A DNA stretch of 64,000 nt, from NCBI RefSeq assembly GCF_900107685.1, contig NZ_FNRQ01000002.1:62001-126000 (forward strand), in the 5' to 3' direction. Source of the DNA: Paraburkholderia sartisoli (GTDB lineage Bacteria; Pseudomonadota; Gammaproteobacteria; Burkholderiales; Burkholderiaceae). The translations under genes and the position numbers were made by a program. Positions 8,516 to 17,386 of the stretch are shown here, in pieces. The notes under the pieces are model-generated. The model saw only the letters and a program-made list of their open reading frames with translations, was not told where the DNA came from and searched no databases. The stretch's first letter is position 1. Every line of letters starts with the position of its first letter.

Positions 8516-8521
8516 ATTATA
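8516..8521 (-). promoter_or_regulatory. -10 element of the sugE transcript
   Basis: A perfect TATAAT on the minus strand ends eight bases before the first riboswitch stem, so a start site around 8509 would make the RNA begin at the aptamer. The -35 is poor. The placement relative to the riboswitch is the main support. Confidence 0.55.
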
Positions 8522-8569
8522 TCAAGATGAATCGGGTCGCGCCGGGTCGGGATATCGGAAACCCTATGA

Positions 8570-9268
8570 TCACGTGGCGCCGACCAGCCGGTAGCCGACG
8601 CCCGTTTCGGTCACGATATGCTCCGGCTGGGCCGGATCACGCTCCAGTTTCTGCCTCAGATGCGCCATGTAGATGCGCAGGTAGTGGTGACTTTCGACGT
8701 GCGACGGCCCCCACACGTCGCGCAGCAGCTGACGGTGCGTCAGCACGCGGCCGGCGTGGCGCACGAGCGTGGCGAGCAGACGGTATTCGAGCGGCGTCAG
8801 ATGGACGGGCGCGCCTTCACGGGTCACCTGACGCAACGCCAGATCGACCGTGATCGCGCCGAAATGAACCTGCGGCACTTCGTTCGCCCCGCCGTGATTG
8901 CGCCGGCGCAGATGCGCGCGAATCCGCGCGAGCAGTTCGGACACGCCGAACGGCTTGGTCAGGTAGTCGTCCGCGCCGGCGTCGAGGGCCGCGACCTTTT
9001 CGCTTTCCTGGGTGCGCGCCGACAGCACGATGACCGGCAGCTCGCTCCAGCCGCGCAGTTCGCGGATCACGTCGAGGCCGTCGGTGTCGGGCAGGCCCAG
9101 ATCGACGATTACCAGATCGGGTTTGCGCGTGGCGGCTTCGACGAGACCCTGCTTGCCGGTCTCAGCGTCGTGAACCACCATGCCCTCGTCTTCCAGCGAC
9201 GTCCGCACGAAGCGGCGAATCTGCTTTTCGTCTTCGATCAGGACAACGGTAATGCTCGGGTCACTCAT
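8570..9268 (-). CDS. kdpE: KdpE response regulator
   Basis: 232 residues, OmpR/PhoB type. The receiver domain (1-120) has acidic residues in IEDEK, the phosphoacceptor Asp56 in IVDLGLPD, the switch Ser near 83 and Lys105 in LTKPFG. The C-terminal winged helix carries [20 protein letters not shown] and the recognition region [22 protein letters not shown], both typical of KdpE. It activates the kdp promoter when phosphorylated by KdpD under potassium limitation or salt stress. The start overlaps the end of kdpD by eight bases, so the two are cotranslated. Confidence 0.95.
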   Translation of the reverse strand: MSDPSITVVLIEDEKQIRRFVRTSLEDEGMVVHDAETGKQGLVEAATRKPDLVIVDLGLPDTDGLDVIRELRGWSELPVIVLSARTQESEKVAALDAGADDYLTKPFGVSELLARIRAHLRRRNHGGANEVPQVHFGAITVDLALRQVTREGAPVHLTPLEYRLLATLVRHAGRVLTHRQLLRDVWGPSHVESHHYLRIYMAHLRQKLERDPAQPEHIVTETGVGYRLVGAT

Positions 9269-12200
9269 GGGCGGGCTTTGAAATCGGCGCGGGTTCGGCT
9301 GGCGAGGCGGGCGGAATGGCAGCGGGTGACGCCGGTGATCCGGTTTCCGGCAGCGACGATCCTTCCTTCAGTGCGGCTTCATTTCCGGAGGCATCGGGGG
9401 CATCGGCTACGTCGGGTACGTCGAACGAATCCAGTGAATCGGGCGCCTCGGGTTCGGGCGGCGGCGTCTCCACCGGCAACGTGAACCAGAAGCGCGCGCC
9501 TTCGATCCGTCCGTCAGGCGCGACGCGACTGGCCGCGCCGATTGTACCGCCATGCGCGTCGACGATCGCGCGGCAGATCGCGAGCCCAAGGCCGATGCCC
9601 GGCTTCGCCGATTCCTTCTCGCCGCGCGTGAATTTCTCGAACACGCGCGCCTCCATGCCGGCGGGCAAACCCGGGCCGGCATCGTCGACGGTCACGCGCA
9701 CGAACGGCTTGCCGTCGTCTTCGATGCGTTCGGCGCCGATTGCAAGCGGCGTATCCAGCGGCGCGTATTTCGCGGCGTTTTCAAACAGGTTCGAAAAGAG
9801 CCGCTCCATCAGCACCGCGTCGAGCTGAAGCAACGGCAGGTCGAGCGGCAGCTTCACCTGCACCGGATGCCGCGCCAGCACCCGGCGGCACGCGCGCAAC
9901 GCGGCGCCCACCGTCTCCTCGAGCAGCGACCACTGGCGGTTCAGCTGCAGGCCGCCCGCCTGAAGCCGCGCCATGTCGAGCAGATTCGTGACGATCCCCG
10001 TCATCCGCAGCGCTTCTTCGTGAATCGCCTCGACGAGATCGTCGCCGGGTTTCGGCTCCGCGTTCGCCTCGTGCTTTTGCGCCAGCATCGACGAAAAGCC
10101 GACGATCGCCGTCAGCGGCGTGCGCAGGTCGTGCGAAATCGCCGACAGCAACGCGTTGCGCAGGCGCTCCGATTCCATGCTCACGAGCGCGTCGCGCGCG
10201 ATGTCGACGTAATGCACGCGTTCGAGCGCGAGCGCGATCTGCGCGGCGAACGCATCGAGCATGCGCTGCTGTTCCGGCACGTCGAGTTCGCGATCGTCGT
10301 GCGTGACGACCGCGAGCACGCCGCGCGTGCGCATCGGCGCCTTTAACGGCAGATAGAGCGCCGTGGCCGCCGGCAGCGTGTCGGTGCCGTGGCCCGCCGG
10401 CTTCTGCTGGTCGTAGACCCACTGCCCCACGTCGATGTCGAGCGCGGCGCCATCGAGCGTGACGGCCGGATCGGTTTCCTCGATCTTCTGCTTCACCTTG
10501 TCGGCGCTATCGGGCAAAAGGATCGCGACGCGCGCGCGAAACACGTCGCTCACGTGCCGGCTGCCGATGCCGACGATCTGTTCGGTCGCCAGCGCCGCGG
10601 CCAGCTCGCGCGCCATCTCGTACATCGCACCCGTGCGCTGCTCGCGGCGCCGCGCGACGCTCGCCTCGCGGCGCAGGCTCGACGTCAGATGGCTGATCAC
10701 GAGCGACGTCAGCAGCATGCCGAGGAACGTCAGCAGATATTGCGTATCCGTCACCGACAGCGACATGCGCGGCGGCACGAAAAAGAAATCGAACGCCGCG
10801 ACGCTCACAAACGACAGCACGACACCCGGCCCGCGCCCAAGCTTTGCCGCCGTGAAAATCACGCCCAGCAGATACAGCATGACGAGATTGGTCAGGTCGA
10901 TGTGATTCGCGAGCTGGCTCGCCACCACCGTGATGGCCGCGCAGATCGCCAGCGCCCCGCCATACGCGGCGGGCGGCGAACGCCGCTCGCGGACCGCGCC
11001 CAGCGCGTCGCGCCATGCGCTTGCGCCGGCGTCGAGCGGCGCGTGGCGCACGCTGGCATCGCTTGCCCGCGGCGCGCCGATCAACGTCAGGTCGAGGTCG
11101 CCCGCGCGCTCCGCGATGCGCTCGCCCAGCGGACGGCGAAGCCAGCGCGCGAAACCCGTGCGCGACGAAGCACCCGCCACGAGCTTCGACACGTTGCGCA
11201 CCCGCGCATAGCCGATCAGCGCCGCGACGGCATCGTTGCCGGCGAGCGTCGCGGTTTCTCCGCCGAGTTCAGCGGCGAGCTTCAGCGCGTTGAGCGTGCG
11301 CTCGCGCCGCGCGTCGGGCAGCCGTTGCAGCTTCGGCGTCTCGACATACACGGCGATCCAGTCGGCCCTAAGGCTCGCGGCAAGCCGCGCGGCGCCGCGC
11401 ACGAGCGCGGGCGCATCCGGCCCGGGTCCGACGCAGACGAGCAGACGCTCGCGCGCCTGCCAGATACGCTGGATCGACTGGTCGGCGCGGTATTCGCGCA
11501 TCTGCGCGTCGACGCGGTCGGCCGTGCGTCGCAACGCGAGTTCGCGCAACGCGATCAGGTTGCCCTTGCGAAAGAAATTGCGCACCGCGCGCTCGGCCTG
11601 CTGCGGCAGATAGACCTTGCCGTCACGCATCCGGTCGAGCAGTTCCGCGGCGGGCAGATCGACGAGCGTGACGTCATCCGCGCCGTCGAACACGCGGTCG
11701 GGCACCGTCTCCCAGACGCGAATGCCGGTGATCTGTCCGACCACGTCGTTGAGGCTTTCGAGGTGCTGGACGTTGACCGTCGTATAGACATCGATGCCGG
11801 CGTCGAGCAGTTCGTGAACGTCCTGCCAGCGCTTCAGATGCCGCGCGCCGTGGACGTTCGAATGCGCGAGTTCGTCGACGAGGATCAGTTGCGGCTTGCG
11901 CGCGAGCGCCGCGTCGAGATCGAATTCGCCGAGCCTGCGGCCGCGATAGTCGATCTGCGCCAGCGGCAGCACGTCGAGGCCGTCGAGCAGCGCGGCGGTT
12001 TCGGTGCGCCCGTGCGTCTCCGCAATGCCCACGACCACGTCGATGCCTTCGTCGGCGCGACGGCGCGCGGCCTGCAGCATCGCATACGTTTTTCCCACGC
12101 CCGCCGAAGCGCCGAAGAAAATCTTCAGCCTGCCACGCTGGCTTTCTGCTTCCTCGCGCTGCAGCCGGTCGAGGAGCGCATCGGGATCGGGTCGGTTCAT
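9261..12200 (-). CDS. kdpD: KdpD osmosensitive potassium sensor histidine kinase
   Basis: 979 residues. The order is: N-terminal KdpD domain with Walker-A-like GASAGVGKT (30-38) and DELAH (109-113); a universal-stress-protein domain to about 380; four close membrane helices around 412-505 (DUF4118); a GAF domain around 520-665; and HisKA with the phosphorylated His690 in SAISHDLRTPL. The HATPase domain ends near 905. A tail of about 69 Pro/Ala/Ser/Asp-rich residues then follows, which the E. coli protein (894 residues) lacks. The kinase-phosphatase balance responds to K+ and, in E. coli, to c-di-AMP-like or USP-bound signals. It is followed by kdpE with an overlap and preceded by kdpC after 174 bases. 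Confidence 0.95.
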   Translation of the reverse strand: MNRPDPDALLDRLQREEAESQRGRLKIFFGASAGVGKTYAMLQAARRRADEGIDVVVGIAETHGRTETAALLDGLDVLPLAQIDYRGRRLGEFDLDAALARKPQLILVDELAHSNVHGARHLKRWQDVHELLDAGIDVYTTVNVQHLESLNDVVGQITGIRVWETVPDRVFDGADDVTLVDLPAAELLDRMRDGKVYLPQQAERAVRNFFRKGNLIALRELALRRTADRVDAQMREYRADQSIQRIWQARERLLVCVGPGPDAPALVRGAARLAASLRADWIAVYVETPKLQRLPDARRERTLNALKLAAELGGETATLAGNDAVAALIGYARVRNVSKLVAGASSRTGFARWLRRPLGERIAERAGDLDLTLIGAPRASDASVRHAPLDAGASAWRDALGAVRERRSPPAAYGGALAICAAITVVASQLANHIDLTNLVMLYLLGVIFTAAKLGRGPGVVLSFVSVAAFDFFFVPPRMSLSVTDTQYLLTFLGMLLTSLVISHLTSSLRREASVARRREQRTGAMYEMARELAAALATEQIVGIGSRHVSDVFRARVAILLPDSADKVKQKIEETDPAVTLDGAALDIDVGQWVYDQQKPAGHGTDTLPAATALYLPLKAPMRTRGVLAVVTHDDRELDVPEQQRMLDAFAAQIALALERVHYVDIARDALVSMESERLRNALLSAISHDLRTPLTAIVGFSSMLAQKHEANAEPKPGDDLVEAIHEEALRMTGIVTNLLDMARLQAGGLQLNRQWSLLEETVGAALRACRRVLARHPVQVKLPLDLPLLQLDAVLMERLFSNLFENAAKYAPLDTPLAIGAERIEDDGKPFVRVTVDDAGPGLPAGMEARVFEKFTRGEKESAKPGIGLGLAICRAIVDAHGGTIGAASRVAPDGRIEGARFWFTLPVETPPPEPEAPDSLDSFDVPDVADAPDASGNEAALKEGSSLPETGSPASPAAIPPASPAEPAPISKPAHE

Positions 12201-12374
12201 GCGTCGTCGTTCTGGTGTTGCCGCCGCGGCGTGCGCGCGGGCGGCAGGTCATCCGTGCATGGTCGCACGCCGGTGAATCCGCTGCAATTTGACGCGTACA
12301 CGCGCGAACGCGAAAGGCAGCGCCGCGGCGCCGCCCTGAACTGCACCGGCAACATCAAGCCACGCGTCAAGGTC

Positions 12375-12953
12375 CTATCCGCGAGACGCTGCGTCGAGCG
12401 CGAGATTCAACTCCAGCACGTTCACACGCGGTTCACCCAGGATTCCGAACTGGCGGCCGCTCGTATAACGGTCCACCAGCGCCGCTACATCGTTTGCGCT
12501 CATCCCGCGCGCCTTCGCGACGCGTGCGATCTGATACGCCGCCGCGGCCGGGCTGATCTCGGGATCGAGCCCGCTGGCCGAGGACGTCACGAGATCGACC
12601 GGCACCGGCTGCGACATGTCGGTGCCGGCGGCCTTCAGCGCGTCGATGCGGCCCTTGACTTCATCGACGAGCGCCGGGTTGGTCGGGCCGATGTTCGAGC
12701 CCGACGAGCCCTGCGCGTTGTACGGCATCGGCGCGGTTGCCGACAGGCGGCCCCAGAAATACCGCGGCGCGTCGAACTGCTGGCCGATCAGCTTCGAGCC
12801 GGCCACCTTGCCGTCCACTTCGACGAGGCTGCCGTTGGCCTGATCGTGGAAGGCGGCCTGCCCCACCGCGGTCATCATCGCGGGATACGCGAGACCCGTC
12901 ACCGCGCTCAGCACGGCGAAGATCACGATGAGCGGACGAAATAGCGATTTCAT
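12375..12953 (-). CDS. kdpC: KdpC potassium-transporting ATPase subunit
   Basis: 192 residues. A single N-terminal membrane helix ([25 protein letters not shown]) is followed by a periplasmic domain with [42 protein letters not shown] and the C-terminal [10 protein letters not shown]. All of these are family hallmarks. KdpC joins the channel-like KdpA to the pump KdpB. The gene lies 39 bases after kdpB. The 174 bases between its stop and kdpD hold GC-rich inverted repeats but no clear promoter. Confidence 0.95.
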   Translation of the reverse strand: MKSLFRPLIVIFAVLSAVTGLAYPAMMTAVGQAAFHDQANGSLVEVDGKVAGSKLIGQQFDAPRYFWGRLSATAPMPYNAQGSSGSNIGPTNPALVDEVKGRIDALKAAGTDMSQPVPVDLVTSSASGLDPEISPAAAAYQIARVAKARGMSANDVAALVDRYTSGRQFGILGEPRVNVLELNLALDAASRG

Positions 12954-12992
12954 GACGACTGTTTCCTTTTGAATGATCTGAAGCGGGCCGGG

Positions 12993-15167
12993 TCACACCC
13001 AGCCGAACGCGGCCAGCACCATGTCGATGAGCTTGATGCCGATGAACGGCACGATGATCCCGCCAAGGCCGTACACCAGCAGGTTGCGGCGCAGCAGCAC
13101 CGCGGCGCCGAGCGGCCGGTAGCGCACGCCCTTCAGCGCGAGCGGAATCAGCATCACGATGATCAGCGCGTTGAAAATCACCGCCGACATGATCGCGGAC
13201 GCCGGCGTGGCGAGATGCATCACGTTCAGCGCATTCAGCGCCGGGTAGGTCGTGGCGAACGCGGCCGGGATGATCGCGAAGTACTTGGCAACATCGTTGG
13301 CAATCGAGAACGTCGTGAGCGAGCCGCGCGTCATCAGCATCTGCTTGCCGATTTCGACGATCTCGATCAGCTTGGTGGGATTCGAATCGAGGTCGACCAT
13401 GTTGCCGGCTTCCTTCGCCGCCTGCGTGCCGGTGTTCATCGCCACCGCGACGTCGGCCTGGGCGAGCGCCGGGGCGTCGTTCGTGCCGTCGCCGGTCATC
13501 GCGACAAGGCGACCCTCGGCCTGGTGCGCGCGGATCGTCGCGAGCTTCGCTTCCGGCGTGGCTTCGGCGAGAAAATCGTCGACGCCGGCTTCCGCTGCGA
13601 TCGCCGCCGCGGTCAGCCGGTTGTCGCCCGTCACCATCACGGTCTTGATGCCCATCTTGCGCAGCTCGGCGAAGCGCTCCTTGATGCCGCCCTTGACCAC
13701 GTCCTTCAGTTCGATCACGCCGAGCACGCGCGCCACGCCGTCCAGCTGTTCCGCCACCACGAGCGGCGTGCTGCCGCGCCGCGCGACTTCAGCGACCGCG
13801 TTGCTGACTTCCTGCGGATAACGGCCGCCGTGCGCCTCGACGTAGTGCTTCACGGCGTCGGCTGCGCCCTTGCGGATCTCGCGACCCGGTGCCGCCCCGG
13901 AGGAAGCCCCCTTGGGGGGCGCCCCGGAGGAAGTCCCGCTGGACGACGCCCCGGAGGAAGTCCCCTTGGGGGACAGGTCGACGCCGCTCATCCGCGTCTG
14001 GGCGCTAAACGCGAGGAACACCGGATGCAGCGCCGCCATGTCGCGTTGACGGATGTTGAAGCGCTGCTTCGCGAGCACGACGATGCTGCGGCCTTCCGGC
14101 GTTTCGTCGGCGAGCGACGACAGTTGCGCCGCGTCGGCGAGCATTTCCTCGGTGACGCCGGGCGCCGGCACGAAAAGCGAAGCCTGACGGTTGCCGAGCG
14201 TGATCGTGCCGGTCTTGTCGAGCAGCAGCACGTCAACGTCGCCCGCCGCTTCCACCGCGCGGCCCGAGGTCGCGATCACGTTCGCCTGCATCATGCGGCT
14301 CATGCCGGCCACGCCGATCGCGGACAACAGGCCGCCGATCGTCGTCGGAATCAGGCACACGAGCAGCGCGACGAGCGCCGTGATCGTCACGACGTGCCCG
14401 GCGGCCAGATGGGCGGCCTCGACGGAGAACATCGAGAACGGCAGCAGTGTCGCGGTGGCGAGCAGCATCACGATCGTCAGCGCGACGAGCAGGATCGTCA
14501 GTGCGATTTCGTTTGGCGTTTTCTGGCGCTTCGCGCCTTCGACCATCGCGATCATGCGGTCGAGAAACGCCTCGCCCGGATTGGCCGTCACCCTCACGAC
14601 GATCCAGTCCGACAGCACGCGCGTGCCGCCCGTCACCGACGAAAAGTCGCCGCCCGATTCGCGGATCACCGGCGCCGATTCGCCAGTGATCGCCGATTCA
14701 TCGACCGACGCGACGCCTTCGATCACCTCACCGTCAGCCGGAATCACGTCGCCGGTTTCGACGAGCACGACGTCGCCACGGCGCAGGTCGGTGGCCGTCA
14801 TGATGCGGATCGGCGACTTCGGATGCGGCTCGTTGAGCTTCTTCGCCATCACGTCTTTCTTCGCGCTGCGCAGCGATGCGGCCTGGGCCTTCGAACGGCC
14901 TTCGGCGAGCGCCTCGGCGAAGTTCGCGAACAGCACCGTGAACCACAGCCACAGCGTGACCGCGAGAATGAAACCCGCGGGCGCCTCGGCCTGGCCGGCG
15001 AGCGCGGCGACCCAGAGGATCGTCGTCAGGATGCTGCCGACGTACACGCAGAACATCACCGGGTTGCGAAACTGCGTACGCGGCGTGAGTTTTCTGAAGG
15101 AGTCCGCGATCGCCGGGCGCACCAGCGCCGGGTCGAACATGGACCGGGTTGCAGAATGGTCAGTCAT
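12993..15167 (-). CDS. kdpB: KdpB P-type ATPase subunit, with in-frame repeat insertion
   Basis: 724 residues against 682 in E. coli. The catalytic phosphorylation site is Asp317 in DKTGT. TGES (161-164) is the actuator loop, the ion-site CLIPTTIGG lies in helix 4, and [10 protein letters not shown] is the hinge. Hydrolysis of ATP here drives K+ import through KdpA. The extra length comes mainly from residues 399-425, three tandem 9-residue repeats ([27 protein letters not shown]). They sit in the nucleotide-binding domain between SGVDL and REIRKGA, where E. coli has only a short turn. The reading frame is intact, and all catalytic motifs are present, so the protein is probably functional. 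Confidence 0.95.
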   Translation of the reverse strand: MTDHSATRSMFDPALVRPAIADSFRKLTPRTQFRNPVMFCVYVGSILTTILWVAALAGQAEAPAGFILAVTLWLWFTVLFANFAEALAEGRSKAQAASLRSAKKDVMAKKLNEPHPKSPIRIMTATDLRRGDVVLVETGDVIPADGEVIEGVASVDESAITGESAPVIRESGGDFSSVTGGTRVLSDWIVVRVTANPGEAFLDRMIAMVEGAKRQKTPNEIALTILLVALTIVMLLATATLLPFSMFSVEAAHLAAGHVVTITALVALLVCLIPTTIGGLLSAIGVAGMSRMMQANVIATSGRAVEAAGDVDVLLLDKTGTITLGNRQASLFVPAPGVTEEMLADAAQLSSLADETPEGRSIVVLAKQRFNIRQRDMAALHPVFLAFSAQTRMSGVDLSPKGTSSGASSSGTSSGAPPKGASSGAAPGREIRKGAADAVKHYVEAHGGRYPQEVSNAVAEVARRGSTPLVVAEQLDGVARVLGVIELKDVVKGGIKERFAELRKMGIKTVMVTGDNRLTAAAIAAEAGVDDFLAEATPEAKLATIRAHQAEGRLVAMTGDGTNDAPALAQADVAVAMNTGTQAAKEAGNMVDLDSNPTKLIEIVEIGKQMLMTRGSLTTFSIANDVAKYFAIIPAAFATTYPALNALNVMHLATPASAIMSAVIFNALIIVMLIPLALKGVRYRPLGAAVLLRRNLLVYGLGGIIVPFIGIKLIDMVLAAFGWV
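13893..13973 (-). repeat. Three tandem 27-bp repeats inside kdpB
   Basis: On the coding strand each unit reads roughly (T/C)CCCCCAAGGGG(A/G)CT followed by TCCTCCGGGGCG. The middle unit differs in its first third. The period is exactly 27 bases, so the frame is kept and a 27-residue Gly/Ser/Thr/Ala/Pro segment results. The CCCCAAGGGG core is itself palindromic. The flanking kdpB sequence is not repetitive. Confidence 0.95.
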
Positions 15168-15200
15168 TTTCTTTTGTCCGAATTCCAGTGAAATGCCACA

Positions 15201-17006
15201 TCAATGGCCGACGATCATCATCAGATGTTCGACACCGGGCCCGAGCGCAAGCGCCGGCACATACGTCAGCGCGCCGACCAGCAGCACCGTGCCCAGCAGC
15301 AGCACGACGAAGAGCGCGCCGTGCGTCGGCAGCGTGCCGCCCGTGGCGGCGATGCGCTTTTTCGAAGCGAGCGAGCCCGCGATCGCCAGCACCGGCACGA
15401 TCGAGCCGAAGCGGCCGAACCACATCGCGACACCGGTCAGCCAGTTGTAGAACGGCGTATTCACGGTGAGGCCGGCGAATGCGCTGCCGTTGTTGTTCGC
15501 GGCGGAACTGAACGCGTAGAGGATTTCGGAGAAGCCGTGCGCGCCGGGGTTCATGATGCCGGCCCTGCCCGCATCGGTGAGCACGGCAATCGACGTGCCG
15601 ACGAGCACCAGCAGCGGCGTCAGCAGCACGACGATCGACACCATCTTCATCTCGTACGCCTCGATCTTCTTGCCGACGTATTCCGGCGTGCGGCCGATCA
15701 TCAGCCCCGCGACGAACACGGCGAGCAGCGCGAACACGAGCATCCCGTACAGACCCGAGCCGACGCCGCCGAAGATCACTTCGCCGAGCTGGATCAGAAG
15801 CAGCGGAATCAGGCCGCCGAGCGGCGTCAGCGAATCGTGCATGGTGTCGACGGCGCCGCACGACGCCGCGGTGGTCGCGACCGTGAAGATGCCCGACTGC
15901 GCGATGCCGAAGCGCGTTTCCTTGCCTTCCATGTTGCCGCCCGGCTGCAGCGCGCTCGCCGACTGGTCGACATGCAACGCGGTGAGCGCCGGGTTGCCGC
16001 TCTGCTCCGCGCCGATTTCGCCCGCCACGCAGACGGCGAACGCGATCGTCATCACGGCGAGCACGGCGACGCCCTGCCTGCGGTCGGCGATCATCTGTCC
16101 GAACACGAGACACAGCGCAGCCGGAATGATCAGGATCGAGAAGATCTGCAGGAAGTTCGAGAACGGCGTCGGGTTTTCATACGGATGCGCCGAGTTGCCG
16201 TTAAAGAAGCCGCCACCGTTCGTGCCGAGCATCTTGATCGCTTCCTGCGAAGCCACCGGACCCATTGCGATGGTCTGCGTCGTCACGGGCGTGTCGACCG
16301 TGACCGCGTTGCCCTTCGCGTCCTTCACCGGGTTGCCTTGCGCGTCGAGTTTCGGCGCGGCGTAGTGCGTGGCTTGCAGCACCGGCACGTCCTGATACGC
16401 GCTGAAGTTCTGGATCACGCCCTGACTCATCAGCAGCGCGGCGATCACGGCCGACATCGGCACGAGCACATACAGTGTCACGCGCGTGATGTCGACCCAG
16501 AAGTTGCCGATGGTCTGCGCCGTATGGCGCGCGAAGCCGCGAATCAGCGCGATCACGACGACGATGCCCGTTGCCGCCGACAGGAAGTTCTGCACCGTGA
16601 AGCCGAGCATCTGCGCCAGGTAGCCGACCGTCTGCTCCGGCGAATAGTCCTGCCAGTTCGTGTTCGTGACGAAGCTGACCGCCGTGTTGAACGCGCCATC
16701 GACGGTCATTGCGCCGAACTGTTGCGGATTGCCCGGCAACCCGCCCTGCACGCGCAGCAACAGATACAGGAAGCCGACGCCGAACGTGTTGAACGCGATC
16801 GTCGCGATCGCGTAGTGCTTCCAGCCCATTTCCTTCGACGGATCGACGCCCGCGACGCGATACAGCAGCCGTTCGAGCGGCGCGCCGACGCGCACGACGC
16901 GCGAGGTGCCGTCCATCACCTTCGCGACATGGCGCGCGACGGGCACCGCCGCCGCGAGCAGGACGACCAGAAAGAGCCCGGTTTGAAGGACATTGTTCGG
17001 GTTCAT
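15201..17006 (-). CDS. kdpA: KdpA potassium-binding channel subunit
   Basis: 601 residues, ten or so membrane helices, from the superfamily of K+ transporters. Selectivity-filter-like segments are visible, including TNTNWQDY, GTNGGGFFNGNSAHPYENPTPFSN near residue 230, CGAVDTMHDSLTPLGG and SAANNNGSAFAG. KdpA binds and conducts K+ into the KdpB pump. Its ATG overlaps the TGA of kdpF by four bases, and kdpB starts 33 bases after its stop. Confidence 0.96.
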   Translation of the reverse strand: MNPNNVLQTGLFLVVLLAAAVPVARHVAKVMDGTSRVVRVGAPLERLLYRVAGVDPSKEMGWKHYAIATIAFNTFGVGFLYLLLRVQGGLPGNPQQFGAMTVDGAFNTAVSFVTNTNWQDYSPEQTVGYLAQMLGFTVQNFLSAATGIVVVIALIRGFARHTAQTIGNFWVDITRVTLYVLVPMSAVIAALLMSQGVIQNFSAYQDVPVLQATHYAAPKLDAQGNPVKDAKGNAVTVDTPVTTQTIAMGPVASQEAIKMLGTNGGGFFNGNSAHPYENPTPFSNFLQIFSILIIPAALCLVFGQMIADRRQGVAVLAVMTIAFAVCVAGEIGAEQSGNPALTALHVDQSASALQPGGNMEGKETRFGIAQSGIFTVATTAASCGAVDTMHDSLTPLGGLIPLLLIQLGEVIFGGVGSGLYGMLVFALLAVFVAGLMIGRTPEYVGKKIEAYEMKMVSIVVLLTPLLVLVGTSIAVLTDAGRAGIMNPGAHGFSEILYAFSSAANNNGSAFAGLTVNTPFYNWLTGVAMWFGRFGSIVPVLAIAGSLASKKRIAATGGTLPTHGALFVVLLLGTVLLVGALTYVPALALGPGVEHLMMIVGH

Positions 17007-17095
17007 TCAATGTCCTCCGCGCGCAGCAGCGCGTAGACGAGGTAGGCGAACAGCAACGCGGTCGCCGAGCCCGAGAGCCACAGGATCCAGGTCAT
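17003..17095 (-). CDS. kdpF: KdpF small membrane subunit
   Basis: A 30-residue peptide, beginning MTWILWLSGSATALL and ending LLRAEDIE, that is one membrane helix. It has the position and length of KdpF (29 residues in E. coli), which stabilises the KdpABC complex. Its start overlaps the stop of the small ORF upstream and its stop overlaps the start of kdpA, each by the four bases ATGA, so all three are translationally coupled. It is too short for routine gene callers. Confidence 0.92.
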   Translation of the reverse strand: MTWILWLSGSATALLFAYLVYALLRAEDIE

Positions 17096-17205
17096 GAGCG
17101 CGCTCCCTGGCCACGGCGGAACTGCATCAACTTCTCGCAGCCGGCGATCAATGCAAAGGTCAGCGCCGAAAACAGCACCAGGCCCCCGATGTACAGCACA
17201 TCCAT
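17092..17205 (-). CDS. Small membrane protein encoded ahead of kdpF
   Basis: 37 residues, starting MDVLYIGGLVLFSALTF and ending with a basic tail (MQFRRGQGARS). It has one membrane helix with a Cys-Glu-Lys at its cytoplasmic side. GGGAGA lies seven bases before ATG 17205, and the stop overlaps the kdpF start. Similar unnamed peptides precede kdpF in other proteobacterial kdp operons as far as I recall, sometimes mislabelled as transporter ATPases. A structural or regulatory part in KdpFABC is an inference from position only. It would be the first gene of the operon. Confidence 0.8.
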   Translation of the reverse strand: MDVLYIGGLVLFSALTFALIAGCEKLMQFRRGQGARS

Positions 17206-17245
17206 TTAGAGTTCTCCCTGTACGGACTTTGGATGCCTGCCAGGA

Positions 17246-17274
17246 TATGCCGATGCACGTAAAGGACGGGTCAA
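17246..17274 (-). promoter_or_regulatory. Candidate kdp operon promoter
   Basis: On the minus strand TTGACC (17269-17274) is followed after about 18 bases by GCATAT or CATATC. The -10 is weak, as expected for a promoter that depends on phosphorylated KdpE. No KdpE box could be identified with certainty. Confidence 0.3.
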
Positions 17275-17310
17275 AGCTTCAGACCGTCGTGTAAAAAACG
17301 CGTAAACGAC

Positions 17311-17344
17311 AAAGGCCGTGCCCGGTTTCCCGGGCACGGCCTTT
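17311..17344 (-). terminator. Intrinsic terminator after the quinone oxidoreductase gene
   Basis: A perfect 15-bp stem (AAAGGCCGTGCCCGG and its complement) with a four-base loop. T-rich sequence follows on both strands (CCTTTGTC on the plus, CCTTTGTCGTTT on the minus). It lies between the qor stop and the kdp promoter region, insulating the two leftward transcription units. Confidence 0.85.
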
Positions 17345-17386
17345 GTCCTGACACCTCTGCGTTACTGCGTTACGTCGTGCCGGTCA

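Noticed and set aside
10389..12944. Very long open frame on the plus strand across kdpD and kdpC (851 codons).
   Set aside because: It is the antisense shadow of kdpD in GC-rich DNA; the product is Arg/His-rich low complexity with no domain, while the minus strand encodes full KdpD.
13893..13973. Repeats looked at first like a CRISPR or mobile-element end.
   Set aside because: No spacers, exact 27-base period, frame kept and lying within kdpB; simple in-frame tandem repeat.
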